Below, in pieces: positions 7,989 to 17,510 of a stretch of 64,000 nucleotides of DNA; within the stretch, counting starts at the first letter, position 1; each line of letters begins with the position of its first letter. The DNA comes from Bog-159 sp050008575 (GTDB lineage: Bacteria; Acidobacteriota; Terriglobia; Bryobacterales; Bryobacteraceae). The notes beneath the pieces are model-generated. The model was given only the letters and a program-made list of their open reading frames with translations. It did not search any database and was not told the origin of the DNA. The translations under genes were made by a program, and so were the position numbers. The stretch lies in assembly GCA_050008575.1 (NCBI GenBank), contig JBEKMJ010000022.1:1-64000 (forward strand), written 5' to 3'.

Positions 7989-10238
7989 ATGTTCGAGTTT
8001 CTGTTCAAGTATCCCGGCGCGGTTTTCCAGAAGGGGCAGTTTGTGCTGCTGGCGGCGTGGCCGGTTTGGGTGCTGGCATTGGGCGTGATGGCGGCCGCGG
8101 GGCTGCTGCTCTGGCACGTGCGCCGCAATCGCGGATCGCTGACAGGGGCGCGTCCGCTGGCGATCTGGCTGCTCGAAACCGCCATGATCGCGCTACTGCT
8201 GTTCCTGCTCTGGCACCCAGCCATCTCGATCGCCACGCTGCGGCCGCAGCAGAACGTGGTCGCCGTGCTGGTCGACGATTCGCGCAGCATGGCCATCCAG
8301 GAGGGTACCCAAACGCGCAGCGCGGAGGCCGCCGCGGTACTCGATCGCAAGCTGCTGGCCGCGCTGGGGCAGAAGTTTCAGGTACGCCTTTATCGCTTCG
8401 GCAAAGAAGCCGAGCGCATTCAGAAATCCAGCCAGCTCACTGCGGCGGAGCCGGCTACGCGCCTGGGCGACAGTCTGCAGCAGGTGCTGGCGGAATCGTC
8501 GACGTTGCCGCTGGGCGCGGTGGTGCTGCTCTCCGACGGCGCGGACAACTCCGGCGGCATCGATCTGGATACGATCTCGCAGATCCGGCAGCGGCGCATT
8601 CCCGTACACACCATCGGCTTCGGCCGCGAGAAGGCTGTCAAAGATATCGAAATCGCAGACGCTGTGCTGCCCGCGCGTACGCTGGCCGGGTCGCGCTTGA
8701 GCGCGGTGGTTACATTCCGCCAGTATGGGTACGCAGGCCAGAAAGCGCTGGTTTCGGTGCGCGATGCCGGCAAGGTGGTCGCCTCGCGCGAAGTGCAGTT
8801 GAAGGCCGACGGCGCGCCGCAAAGCGAGCCCCTCCTGTTCAACGCCGGCCTCGCCGGACCGAAGACGCTGGAGATTTCCATCGATCCGCTGCCAGGCGAA
8901 GAGAATCGCGGCAACAACTCGCTGCGCCGGCTGGTGGACGTGGAGACGCGCCAGCCGCGTATCCTTTATATAGAAGGCGAGCCGCGCTGGGAATTTAAAT
9001 TCATCAGACGCGCCGCCGAAGACGACCACAGCCTGCAACTTGCCTCCATGCTGCGCACCACGCAGAACAAGATTTACCGGCAGGGCTTTTCCGATGCGCA
9101 TGAACTGGAGGAGGGCTTCCCCGCGAAACCCGAAGAGCTGTTCGCCTTCGACGGCCTGATCGTGGGCAGTGTGGAGGCTAACTACTTCACGCCCACGCAG
9201 CAGGACCTGATCCGCGAATTCGCCAACCGCCGGGGCGGAGGTATTCTGTTCCTGGGCGGACGCTTCGCGCTGGCTGAGGGCGGCTATGCGCATTCGCCAT
9301 TGGCCGAGTTGCTCCCCGTGCAGATTTCAGAAAACAAGGGCACGTTCCACCGCGATTTTTCGAACTTCGAATTGACCGCGCAAGGTCGCGCCAGCCTCAT
9401 CTGCCGTTTGGTGGAAGATCCCGAACGCAACGCCGCGCGTTGGACCGGCATGCCGCAAATCGCCAATTATAACGACGTCGGCGAGGCCAAGCCCGGCGCG
9501 GTGGTGCTGATGGACGTGTTGCCCGCCGGCCGCCATCGCATGCCGCTGTTGATTACCGAGAACTACGGGCGCGGCCGGACTGCCGTGTTCGCCACATCCG
9601 GAAGCTGGCGCTGGAAAATGTGGCAGGATCATACCGATGTCACGCACGCTACGTTCTGGCAGCAGTTGATGCGCTACCTGGTGTCCGATAGTCCCGGCCG
9701 CGTGGCCGCATCGACGCCGCGCGCCGTGCTGCCGGATGAAACCAAGGTCACCTTGCGGGCCGAAGTGCGTGACAAGGCCTTTAAGCCGGTGCCGAACGCG
9801 GTGGTCGAGGCGCACGTCGTGGGGCCGGATGGAGCCTCCACCAGTGTCGAGATGACGCCGGTTCCCACCGAGGAGGGCGCTTACTCCGCCGATTGGAACG
9901 CGGAGAAAACGGGATCCTATGTGGCCGAAATCGTGGCGGGGCGCGATAAGGAAGAACTCGGACGCGACATCGCGACCTTCCGCCGCGAAGACGGCGTGGC
10001 CGAAAACTTCCACACGGCGCAGAATCGCGAGCTGCTGCAGAAGTTGGCGGAAGAGACTGGCGGGCGATATTACAGCGCGTCGAACGCCGGGAAGCTGGCG
10101 GACGAAATCTCGTACTCGGAAGCCGGCATCACCACGCGCGAAACCAAGGACCTATGGGATATGCCGGCGGTTTTCTTGCTGGCCCTGCTATTGCGCGGGT
10201 CGGAATGGGTGCTGCGGCGAAGGTGGGGTGTGGTATGA
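7989..10238 (+). CDS. Large membrane protein with VWA and glutamine-amidotransferase-like domains
   Basis: 749 aa. Two N-terminal membrane helices (about 19-42 and 55-78), then a von Willebrand A-like domain with a MIDAS-type DDSRS at about residue 97 and LLSDGADNSGG. A middle region (FDGLIVGSVEANYF, GGGILFLGGRFALAEGG) resembles class I glutamine amidotransferase-like folds, and a C-terminal helix sits near 727-740. The topology places the bulk in the periplasm between anchors. VWA proteins of this type are partners of MoxR ATPases. The stop overlaps the next start (ATGA), implying translational coupling. The ligand is unknown. Confidence 0.85.
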   Translation: MFEFLFKYPGAVFQKGQFVLLAAWPVWVLALGVMAAAGLLLWHVRRNRGSLTGARPLAIWLLETAMIALLLFLLWHPAISIATLRPQQNVVAVLVDDSRSMAIQEGTQTRSAEAAAVLDRKLLAALGQKFQVRLYRFGKEAERIQKSSQLTAAEPATRLGDSLQQVLAESSTLPLGAVVLLSDGADNSGGIDLDTISQIRQRRIPVHTIGFGREKAVKDIEIADAVLPARTLAGSRLSAVVTFRQYGYAGQKALVSVRDAGKVVASREVQLKADGAPQSEPLLFNAGLAGPKTLEISIDPLPGEENRGNNSLRRLVDVETRQPRILYIEGEPRWEFKFIRRAAEDDHSLQLASMLRTTQNKIYRQGFSDAHELEEGFPAKPEELFAFDGLIVGSVEANYFTPTQQDLIREFANRRGGGILFLGGRFALAEGGYAHSPLAELLPVQISENKGTFHRDFSNFELTAQGRASLICRLVEDPERNAARWTGMPQIANYNDVGEAKPGAVVLMDVLPAGRHRMPLLITENYGRGRTAVFATSGSWRWKMWQDHTDVTHATFWQQLMRYLVSDSPGRVAASTPRAVLPDETKVTLRAEVRDKAFKPVPNAVVEAHVVGPDGASTSVEMTPVPTEEGAYSADWNAEKTGSYVAEIVAGRDKEELGRDIATFRREDGVAENFHTAQNRELLQKLAEETGGRYYSASNAGKLADEISYSEAGITTRETKDLWDMPAVFLLALLLRGSEWVLRRRWGVV

Positions 10239-11230
10239 AGATGCTTGTATCTCCACACCACCAGTCTTGTGGGGCGGCCAATTTTGGCCGCAGCCGCCTT
10301 TCAGGCGGCTCTTTCTCCCGCCTACTACCAATCCTCCTCCTCACTGCCCTCCCCCTCCCCGCCACCACTTACTACGTGACCGTCACTGGCATGGGCGGCG
10401 AGCCCGATTACGAACAACGCTTCGCCATGTGGGGCAAAGACATCGAGAAAGCCCTCAAATCCGCTCCCGATGCCAAGGTCGAAACACTGGTAAATGCTAC
10501 GCGCGAACAGGTACGCGCCGCGCTCGCCGGCATCGCACAGCAAGCCAAACCGCAGGACGCCCTCGTCCTCATGCTCATCGGGCATGGCAGCTTCGATGGC
10601 TATGAGTACAAGATCAACCTGCCCGGTCCGGATTTGACTGCTTCCGAAATAGCCACGCTCTTGGATCGCATTCCCGCCACGCGGCAGCTTGTGGTCGACA
10701 TGACCAGCTCCAGCGGGGGCGCCATCCAGTTCCTGCGTAAGGCCAATCGCGTGGTGATTGCCGCGACAAAAAACGGCACGGAAAAGAATGCTACGGTTTT
10801 CGCGCGTTACTGGGTGGAGGCGTTGAGCGATCCCGCCGCCGACAGCGATAAGAACGAAGTCATATCGGCGCTGGAAGCTTTCCGCTTCGCGGACAAGAAG
10901 ACGGTGGCCTACTTCGAATCGCAGAACCGCTTGGCCACGGAGCACGCCGTTCTGGAAGACACGGGCAAGGGCGAAGGCGTGCGCGCGCCATCGCCCGAAA
11001 ACGGCGAAGGGATGGTGGCCGCTCAATTCCCACTGCTGCGCATCGGCGCCACAGCCGCGGCTGCCAAAGACCCGGCCAAAATGCAGTTGCTGGCCAACAA
11101 AGAAGCATTGGAACAACAGATCGACAAGCTCAAATACGACAAGGCCGCAATCCCGCCGGACGAGTATAAGAAGCAGCTCGGCGCGCTCTTGCTGAAATTG
11201 GCGCAGACGCAAGAGGAGATCGACAAGTGA
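10235..11230 (+). CDS. Exported caspase/C13-like protein with Ser in place of the catalytic Cys
   Basis: 331 aa from ATG 10235, which overlaps the preceding stop (ATGA). The fold is suggested by LVLMLIGHGS (His117) and LVVDMTSSSGGA (158-162). In active caspase-like and legumain-like peptidases the second motif carries Cys just before SGG (for example DACHSGG); here it is Ser, so peptidase activity is doubtful. The C-terminus is a coiled coil (about 285-330). The leader is odd: residues about 12-25 are encoded by a palindromic repeat (10269-10311), pushing the hydrophobic core (LLPILLLTALPLP) to residues 30-42. No ATG, GTG or TTG lies between repeat and core, so the repeat must be translated. 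The GTGA overlap with the next gene suggests a joint role. Confidence 0.7.
   Translation: MKMLVSPHHQSCGAANFGRSRLSGGSFSRLLPILLLTALPLPATTYYVTVTGMGGEPDYEQRFAMWGKDIEKALKSAPDAKVETLVNATREQVRAALAGIAQQAKPQDALVLMLIGHGSFDGYEYKINLPGPDLTASEIATLLDRIPATRQLVVDMTSSSGGAIQFLRKANRVVIAATKNGTEKNATVFARYWVEALSDPAADSDKNEVISALEAFRFADKKTVAYFESQNRLATEHAVLEDTGKGEGVRAPSPENGEGMVAAQFPLLRIGATAAAAKDPAKMQLLANKEALEQQIDKLKYDKAAIPPDEYKKQLGALLLKLAQTQEEIDK
10269..10311. repeat. Palindromic repeat inside a coding leader
   Basis: GTGGGGCGGCC, then CCAATTTTGG and GCCGCCTTTCAGGCGGC mini-palindromes. The sequence is the reverse complement of the right half of the 13325-13410 copy. It is in frame within the signal-peptide region of the caspase-like gene. 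Confidence 0.75.
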
Positions 11231-13314
11231 GGCTCCTGCCGATCGTCCTGTGCGCGGTCGCCGGGCTCACTGGGCAAACCCCTGCCCAAATCGCGGCGCC
11301 CACTCTCGCGCAGGCCGAATCGCTTTGGAAGCAGCACCTGTATCGGGACGCGAACGACGCCTTTCGCGCGCTGGTCGCGGCGCATCCGCGGAACGCCGAA
11401 TACCGCGTCCTATGGGGCCAGTTGTTTCTGGAACGGTTTCAGCCGGACGATGCCGGGAAGCTCTTCAACGAGGCTCTGGAAATCGAGCCCAAGCGGGCGG
11501 ACGCGCTGCTCGGTCTGGCGCTGATCGCGGCGGACGGCTACGACGCGCAGGCTCTCCACCTGGCAAAAGAGGCGTTGGAGGCCGATCCGCACATGCTGGC
11601 CGCTCAGGAATTGCTGGCGCGCCTGGCGCTCGAAGATAATGACCCGGCCAAAGCCGCGGAAGAGGCCCACAAAGCGCTCGACATATCGGCGAATGCAGTC
11701 CAAGCGAAAGCCGTCCTCGCCACCATCGACTGGCTTAACGATAAGGCCGAAACGCCATGGGATCCGCATGACGGCCGGGCCTACGAAACGGCGGCCCGCA
11801 TCTTCGTTCTGAATCGCCGCTATGAGGAAGGCATCAAGCTTTTCCGCAAGGCCATCGCCCTGCAGCCCGGCCTTTGGAGCGCCCACTCGCAGTTAGGCAT
11901 CAACCTGATGCGGCTCGGGCTGGAGGACGAAGCCCGCGCCGAGTTGGAGTTGTGTTACGAGAACGGCTACAAAGATAAGCCCACGGTCAATACGCTCCGG
12001 CTGATGGATAGCTACAAGAGCTTTGTCACTTACAAGACCGACAGAACCGTTCTGCGCCTCCACAAAAAAGAAGCGGAGCTATTGCATCCCTACTTCGAAG
12101 CTGAGATGCTGCGCGCACTCTCGACTTACGACAAGAAATACGGCTACAAGCTGGATCGTCCGGTGCAGGTGGAGGTTTACCCCGACCATGAAGACTTCGC
12201 CGTGCGCACCATGGGCATGCCCGGCCTGGGCGCTCTGGGCGTCACTTTCGGCTACGTAGTGGCCATGGATAGTCCCTCCGGCCGCCCGCCCGGGACCTTT
12301 CATTGGGCCAGCACCATGTGGCATGAATTGAGCCACGTATATGTCCTGAATATGACCAATTTCCACGTGCCGCGCTGGTTTACCGAAGGCTTGGCGGTGC
12401 ACGAAGAGACGGCCGCGTCGCCGGAATGGGGCGACCGCCTGGATCCGCACGTCATCATGGCCATCAAGGATAAGAAGCTGCTTCCCGTGGCGGAATTGGA
12501 TCGCGGCTTTGTGCATCCGACTTATCCTGCTCAAGTGGTGGTGTCTTACTTCGAAGCGGGGCGTATTTGCGACTTTATCAATCGCGAGTGGGGTTGGGCA
12601 AAGCTGCTGGCCATGATTCACGACTTCGCCGAAGGCGCCGCCACGCCCGACGTGATCGAGAAAGAGCTTGGGGTCAAGCCAGAAGCATTCGACAAGAGCT
12701 TCCTGGCTGACTTGGACGCGTCCACGAAGAAGACGGTGGACGGTTTCGACGACTGGCGCAAGGGCCTAAAGAAAGTTGCGGAGGAGTCGAAGGCCCATGA
12801 TTACGACCAGATGATTCACGACGCCGCTGAAATTCGCGACATTTATCCCGACTATGTCGAAGCCGGCAACGCCTATCAGTTCCTGGCCGACGCTTACGTG
12901 GCCAAGGGTGACAAGCCTGCCGCCATCGCCGAACTGGAACGCTACGCGAAAGTGGGCGGCCGCAGCCCTGATACACTGAAGCAATTGGCCACCCTCCTCG
13001 AAGAGGCCGGCAATCGGAAGGAAGCCGCCGAAGTGCTCGACCGGCTCAACTATATTCAGCCCATCGACGAAGACCTGCATCGCCGCCTGGGCGATTTGTG
13101 GCTCGGCCTGGGAAACACCTCCGGCGCCATTCGCGAATATCAGGCTGTGCTGGCCAAGTCGCCCACCGACCCGGCCGCGTCGCACTTCAGCCTGGCGAAG
13201 GCTTACCGCACGGCGAATCGTCCGGAAGCCGCGAAAGACGAATTGTTACTCTCGCTGGAGGCGGCCCCCGGATTCCGGCCTGCACAGAAAATGTTACTGG
13301 AGTTATCCAAATGA
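11227..13314 (+). CDS. Exported TPR protein with gluzincin (HExxH) peptidase domain
   Basis: 695 aa from GTG 11227, overlapping the previous stop as GTGA. An N-terminal signal peptide (VLCAVAGLTGQTPAQ) is followed by TPR repeats to about residue 260. A zinc metallopeptidase domain of the MA-like type comes next: HELSH at 366-370 and the third ligand E387 in RWFTEGLA. More TPR helices occupy about 510-695. All zinc ligands and the catalytic Glu are present, so it should be active, unlike its caspase-like neighbour. Substrates are unknown; the TPR arms suggest protein-protein recruitment. It belongs to the MoxR/BatA cluster. Confidence 0.85.
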   Translation: MRLLPIVLCAVAGLTGQTPAQIAAPTLAQAESLWKQHLYRDANDAFRALVAAHPRNAEYRVLWGQLFLERFQPDDAGKLFNEALEIEPKRADALLGLALIAADGYDAQALHLAKEALEADPHMLAAQELLARLALEDNDPAKAAEEAHKALDISANAVQAKAVLATIDWLNDKAETPWDPHDGRAYETAARIFVLNRRYEEGIKLFRKAIALQPGLWSAHSQLGINLMRLGLEDEARAELELCYENGYKDKPTVNTLRLMDSYKSFVTYKTDRTVLRLHKKEAELLHPYFEAEMLRALSTYDKKYGYKLDRPVQVEVYPDHEDFAVRTMGMPGLGALGVTFGYVVAMDSPSGRPPGTFHWASTMWHELSHVYVLNMTNFHVPRWFTEGLAVHEETAASPEWGDRLDPHVIMAIKDKKLLPVAELDRGFVHPTYPAQVVVSYFEAGRICDFINREWGWAKLLAMIHDFAEGAATPDVIEKELGVKPEAFDKSFLADLDASTKKTVDGFDDWRKGLKKVAEESKAHDYDQMIHDAAEIRDIYPDYVEAGNAYQFLADAYVAKGDKPAAIAELERYAKVGGRSPDTLKQLATLLEEAGNRKEAAEVLDRLNYIQPIDEDLHRRLGDLWLGLGNTSGAIREYQAVLAKSPTDPAASHFSLAKAYRTANRPEAAKDELLLSLEAAPGFRPAQKMLLELSK

Positions 13315-13324
13315 ACCACGAATT

Positions 13325-13410
13325 GTGGGGCGGGCAATTCTGCCCGCAGCCGGCTTTCAGCCGGCTCTGGCCGCCTAAAAGGCGGCTGCGGCCAAAATTG
13401 GCCGCCCCGG
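13325..13410. repeat. Palindromic repeat before moxR
   Basis: It opens GTGGGGCGGGC and runs through the same four mini-palindromes as the copy at 4243-4331, differing at a few loop bases. It separates the metallopeptidase gene from moxR and covers the likely 5' untranslated region of moxR. Confidence 0.8.
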
Positions 13411-13441
13411 AATTCAAATGTCCTCCAACACGATTAAATAT

Positions 13442-14467
13442 ATGTCCACCACTGTCACAACCCAGTTAGAGCCCGAGGTTTTGCGCGGCCGCATTGAACG
13501 CTTCCGTCAGGTGCAGGCGGAAATTGTGCGCCAGGTCCGGCGCGTGATCGTCGGACAGGAAGAGGTGCTCGAACAGGTGATGATTGCCCTGTTTGTGGGC
13601 GGCCATTGCCTGATCACCGGACTGCCCGGCACGGCCAAGACGCTGCTGGTCCGCACCATGGCGCAGACTTTGGGCCTGATATTCAAGCGCATCCAATTCA
13701 CGCCGGACCTGATGCCGTCCGATATGACCGGCACCGACATTATCGAGGAAGATCCCACCACCGGCCATCGCACCTGGACCTTCGTCAAAGGCCCCATCTT
13801 CGCCAATGTGCTGCTGGCGGACGAAATCAATCGCACCCCGCCCAAGACACAATCGGCGTTGCTCGAAGCCATGCAGGAGCGCGCCTGCACCGTGCGCGGC
13901 AACAATTACATTCTGCCTGCGCCCTTCTTCGTGCTGGCTACGCAGAACCCCATCGAGTTGGAAGGCACTTACCCGCTGCCTGAGGCGCAATTGGATCGCT
14001 TCCTGTTCAACACGGTGCTCGGCTACCTGACCGCGAACGAGGAGATGCAAGTGGTGGACCTGACCACCACCACGCACGTCGCCCAGGCCGACCCGGTGAC
14101 CACCGCCGAAGAGATCCTGGACTTCCAGCAACTGGTGCGCATGGTGCCCATCGGCGAATCCGTCGCGCGCTATGCCATCGACCTGGTGCGCGCCAGCCGC
14201 GCCAGTGACGAAAGCGCTCCGGACTTCGTCAAAAAGTATGTGAACTACGGCGCCAGCGTGCGCGCCGCGCAGTTCCTGGTGCTGGCCGCCAAGGCCAGAG
14301 CCCTGATGAAGGGCCGCTATCACGTGACCTACGAAGACATCCGGGCGCTATATATCCCGGTCCTGCGCCACCGCATCCTGCTGAACTTCCATGCGGAATC
14401 CGACCGGCTGAAACAGGATGACATACTTCAGCGCTTACTCGAATATAGAGGAGCGCCAAAAGAATAA
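13442..14467 (+). CDS. moxR: MoxR-family AAA+ ATPase
   Basis: 341 aa from ATG 13442; an in-frame ATG at 13418 abuts the repeat and is less likely. Walker A GLPGTAKT, Walker B LLADEINRTPPKTQSALLEA, sensor region FFVLATQNPIELEGTYPLPE and the arginine finger region EAQLDRF are all present. MoxR ATPases work as chaperone-like machines with VWA-domain partners, and three such partners are encoded next to it (7989, 14592, 15480). The product is cytoplasmic. The start near a repeat and the separate 5' region suggest it may have its own promoter. Confidence 0.95.
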   Translation: MSTTVTTQLEPEVLRGRIERFRQVQAEIVRQVRRVIVGQEEVLEQVMIALFVGGHCLITGLPGTAKTLLVRTMAQTLGLIFKRIQFTPDLMPSDMTGTDIIEEDPTTGHRTWTFVKGPIFANVLLADEINRTPPKTQSALLEAMQERACTVRGNNYILPAPFFVLATQNPIELEGTYPLPEAQLDRFLFNTVLGYLTANEEMQVVDLTTTTHVAQADPVTTAEEILDFQQLVRMVPIGESVARYAIDLVRASRASDESAPDFVKKYVNYGASVRAAQFLVLAAKARALMKGRYHVTYEDIRALYIPVLRHRILLNFHAESDRLKQDDILQRLLEYRGAPKE

Positions 14468-14473
14468 GACCGG

Positions 14474-14574
14474 CCACAGATGGACACAGATGCACACAGA
14501 TGAGAACAAAACCAAACAGGCGGCGGATCGAACGTCTGCATTTTTCATCTGTGTTTATCCGTGTCCATCTGTGG
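14474..14574. repeat. Long inverted repeat, CCACAGATG family
   Basis: The left arm CCACAGATGGACACAGATG (from 14474) pairs with the right arm ending GTCCATCTGTGG (14574) across about 45 nt. It fills the moxR-DUF58 gap and could form a long hairpin in the transcript. CCACAGATG-type repeats of this kind are scattered in many bacterial genomes (general knowledge). Confidence 0.8.
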
Positions 14575-14591
14575 TTCCATGTGTGAGCTGA

Positions 14592-15479
14592 ATGCTACAG
14601 CGCTTTCTAGACCCCGCTACCCTGGCATCCATTTCCGGCCTCGACTTAGTGGCCAAGACGGTGGTGGATGGTTTCATCGCGGGCTTGCACCGCTCGCCCG
14701 ATTACGGTTTCAGCCAGGAGTTTGCCGAGTATCGCGCCTACACGCCGGGCGACGATCTGCGGCACGTCGATTGGAACGTCTTCGCGCGCAGCGAGCGCGT
14801 CTACCTGAAGCGGTACCGCGGCGAAACCAACACACAGTTGCTCATCCTGCTCGACACCAGCGCGTCCATGGCATACGGCTCGCACGCCGTGAACAAACTG
14901 GATTACGCGCGTTTCCTGGCCGCTTCGCTCTGCTATCTGGCGCACGCCCAGCGCGACGCCGCCGGCCTGATCGTTTTCGATGAAGATGTGCAGAACTATG
15001 TGGCGCCCTCCGCCCGCCAAGGCCAGTTGTTCCGCCTGCTGCACGCCATCGAGAAGGCCCAGCCCGGCACCCGCACCGACTTCGCCAAACCCTTCGTGCA
15101 CTTTCTGGATTTTACGCGCCGCCGCGGTTTGGTGGTGGTAATTTCGGACTACTATGAGCGCCCCGACGTGATCGTCAAAACCGTTGAACCGCTCCGTTTT
15201 CGCGGCAACGAAGTGATTCTCTTCCACGTACTCGATCCGCAGGAGATCGCTCCCAAGTTCGGCGAGCCCGTGCTGCTCACCGACATGGAGACCAGCGGCA
15301 CTCTGGAAGTCTCGCCCGAATATGCGCGCGGCGAATACCGCCATAGGATCGATGCGCACATACAAGCTCTACGCGACCAGGCCAAGGGCGCGGGCCTGGA
15401 TTACTTCCTGATGGACACCGGCCGCCCTCTCGACGAAGGTCTGCGCGAGTATCTGGGCGTGCGGCAGGGGAGGATGTAA
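14592..15479 (+). CDS. DUF58 domain protein (VWA-like MoxR partner)
   Basis: 295 aa, cytoplasmic, no membrane helix. DUF58 signature near residues 40-75 (RSPDYGFSQEFAEYRAYTPG, then DLRHVDWNVFARSERVYLKR). A VWA-like core follows with the metal-site sequence LLDTSASM at about residue 89, and VVVISDYYERPDV. The family co-occurs with MoxR, whose substrate or adaptor it is thought to be. It is followed immediately by the BatA gene. Confidence 0.92.
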   Translation: MLQRFLDPATLASISGLDLVAKTVVDGFIAGLHRSPDYGFSQEFAEYRAYTPGDDLRHVDWNVFARSERVYLKRYRGETNTQLLILLDTSASMAYGSHAVNKLDYARFLAASLCYLAHAQRDAAGLIVFDEDVQNYVAPSARQGQLFRLLHAIEKAQPGTRTDFAKPFVHFLDFTRRRGLVVVISDYYERPDVIVKTVEPLRFRGNEVILFHVLDPQEIAPKFGEPVLLTDMETSGTLEVSPEYARGEYRHRIDAHIQALRDQAKGAGLDYFLMDTGRPLDEGLREYLGVRQGRM

Positions 15480-17510
15480 ATGGGACTCCTGGCGCCCTGG
15501 GCACTGGCGGGTCTCGTCGCGGTGGGCCTGCCCGTCTGGCTGCATCTGCTGCGGAAACACAAGACCACGCCGCTGCCGTTTGCCTCGTTGATGTTCTTCG
15601 AGCGGCGCACGCAAAGCTCCATCAAACACCGGCGCTTGCAGTATCTGCTGCTGCTGGCTTTGCGCGCGGCGGTGATCGCGCTATTGGCCTTCGCCTTCGC
15701 CCGCCCGTACCTCCAATCGCGCCTGGCGGCCCTGGCGGGTGGTCCCAAGCTGACCGTGCTGGCGATCGATAATTCCTTCAGCATGCGGGATGCCGACCAT
15801 CTGTCACGTGCCAAACAGGAAGCCGCGCGGGTAGCTTCGAGACTGGGCGCCGGCGATAAGCTGCAGGTGCTGGCCTTCGGCTCGCAAGTGCATGTGATGG
15901 GCGATTCGGCCGCCGCCATCCAATTAATCGAGCCCACCGACACGCGCAGTTCTTACGCGGAACTTTCGCGCGCGCTGCGCTCGATTGCGCAATCGGCCCG
16001 CATTCCGGTCGAGGCACACCTGTTCTCCGATATGCAGAAGTCTTCGCTGCCCGCCAATTTCGCCGACCTGCGCCTGGGCGACAGCGTGCGCTTGATCGCG
16101 CATCCCGTGGCGGACGGGCGGGCCGCCAACTTCGCCGTCGAGAGCGTCAACGCGGCGCGCCGGGTCTATGGCTCCGGCAAGACGCGCGTCGCAGCTACCG
16201 TCGCGGGCTACGGAACCGCGCAGGCCAAGCGCCGCGTGTCGCTGACGTTGAATGGCCGCGAGATCGAATCCAAGTCGGTCGACGTCCCCGCCGGTGGTCG
16301 CGCCACGGCGGAATTCCTGCCGGCCGATCTGCCGTTTGGCCTGAATCGCGGCGAAGTCCGCATCGACTCCGCCGACAATCTGCCAGACGACGATCGTTTC
16401 TATTTTTCGGTCGAGCGCGCCGAGGCGCGACGCGTGCTGTTCGTACACGAAGGACGCAATCAGCGCGACGCGCTGTACTTCCGCACCGCTCTGGAAGCCG
16501 CCGCTGAATCCGCCTATGCGTGGGATGCCGTGCCCGTCGAACAGAGCGCGAATCTCGATCCGCATAAATACGCATTCGTGGTGGTCTCGGATGTGGGATC
16601 GCTGCCGGCCGGCTTTGAAACCGCATTGCGCGATTATGTGCGCGCCGGCGGATCGCTGTTGGTGGCGCTGGGGCGCGAGTCGGCGTTGCGCAGTCGCGTG
16701 CCGGTGTTCGACGAGGCCATCGTGGAGCCGCGCTACTACGCCCGCGATGCGGAGCGCTTCCAAACCGCCGCCTGGCTGGACGCCGGCCATCCCTCGATTC
16801 ACAACGCGCAGCGCTGGGACGACGTGAAGTTCTATCAGGCCGTGCGCGTCAATCCGGGCGCCGCGCGGGTGGCGGCGCGTTTGGGCGACGATACGCCGCT
16901 GCTGCTTGAAAAGCAGCTTGGCGAAGGGCGCGTGCTGGTGTTCGCTTCCACCTTCGACAGCATCTCGAACGATTTCCCGCTGCACGCTTCGTTTGTGCCT
17001 TTCATCGAGCACACCGCGAACTATCTGGCGCGGCAGGAAGAAGGCCCCAGCAATTACACGGTGGGATCGTACCTGGAATTGCGCCAGGCCAAGGAGCAGG
17101 GCGCGGCGGTGGAAGTGCTCGACCCCAAAGGCGCGCGCGCGCTGACGCTCGACGAGGCCACTCGCGCGCAGAACATGCCGCTCTCGATGGCCGGGTTTTA
17201 CGATGTGAAGCGTCCCAATGGACGGCATGAATTGGTAGCGGTGAATGCGGACCGTCACGAGTCCGACCTGGATGTGATCTCCGCGGACACGCTGGCGTTG
17301 TGGCAGAATACGGCTCTGGGGGGGCAGAATGCAACCTCCGGAGGGGAACCCGACGCACCCAAGCCGATGGAGTTTTGGTGGTATGTCCTGATCGCGGTGT
17401 TGGCTCTGTGCGTAGCCGAATCGCTGCTGGGTAACCGTCATCTGCAGGGGGGCGGCCTTGAGCCCGCGCGGGACTCTAGTCCCGCCGAAGCCGAGAAAGA
17501 GGCCGTATGA
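15480..17510 (+). CDS. BatA-type membrane protein with VWA domain
   Basis: 676 aa. The N-terminal BatA domain has two membrane segments (LLAPWALAGLVAVGLPVWLH and LLLLALRAAVIALLAFAFAR). A VWA domain follows with MIDAS sequence AIDNSFSM (about residue 98), then extended periplasmic domains and a C-terminal helix (FWWYVLIAVLALCVAESLLG). The last 17 residues after that helix are encoded largely by a palindromic repeat (about 17447-17487), giving a family-atypical tail. It starts right after the DUF58 stop and overlaps the DUF4175 start (ATGA). Likely an envelope-stress module with MoxR. Confidence 0.88.
   Translation: MGLLAPWALAGLVAVGLPVWLHLLRKHKTTPLPFASLMFFERRTQSSIKHRRLQYLLLLALRAAVIALLAFAFARPYLQSRLAALAGGPKLTVLAIDNSFSMRDADHLSRAKQEAARVASRLGAGDKLQVLAFGSQVHVMGDSAAAIQLIEPTDTRSSYAELSRALRSIAQSARIPVEAHLFSDMQKSSLPANFADLRLGDSVRLIAHPVADGRAANFAVESVNAARRVYGSGKTRVAATVAGYGTAQAKRRVSLTLNGREIESKSVDVPAGGRATAEFLPADLPFGLNRGEVRIDSADNLPDDDRFYFSVERAEARRVLFVHEGRNQRDALYFRTALEAAAESAYAWDAVPVEQSANLDPHKYAFVVVSDVGSLPAGFETALRDYVRAGGSLLVALGRESALRSRVPVFDEAIVEPRYYARDAERFQTAAWLDAGHPSIHNAQRWDDVKFYQAVRVNPGAARVAARLGDDTPLLLEKQLGEGRVLVFASTFDSISNDFPLHASFVPFIEHTANYLARQEEGPSNYTVGSYLELRQAKEQGAAVEVLDPKGARALTLDEATRAQNMPLSMAGFYDVKRPNGRHELVAVNADRHESDLDVISADTLALWQNTALGGQNATSGGEPDAPKPMEFWWYVLIAVLALCVAESLLGNRHLQGGGLEPARDSSPAEAEKEAV
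17447..17487. repeat. Palindromic repeat fragment inside a C-terminus
   Basis: GGGGGGCGGCCTTGAGCC followed by GCGGGACTCTAGTCCCGC. It is translated as the tail of the BatA-type protein and ends 20 nt before the DUF4175 start. Confidence 0.65.
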
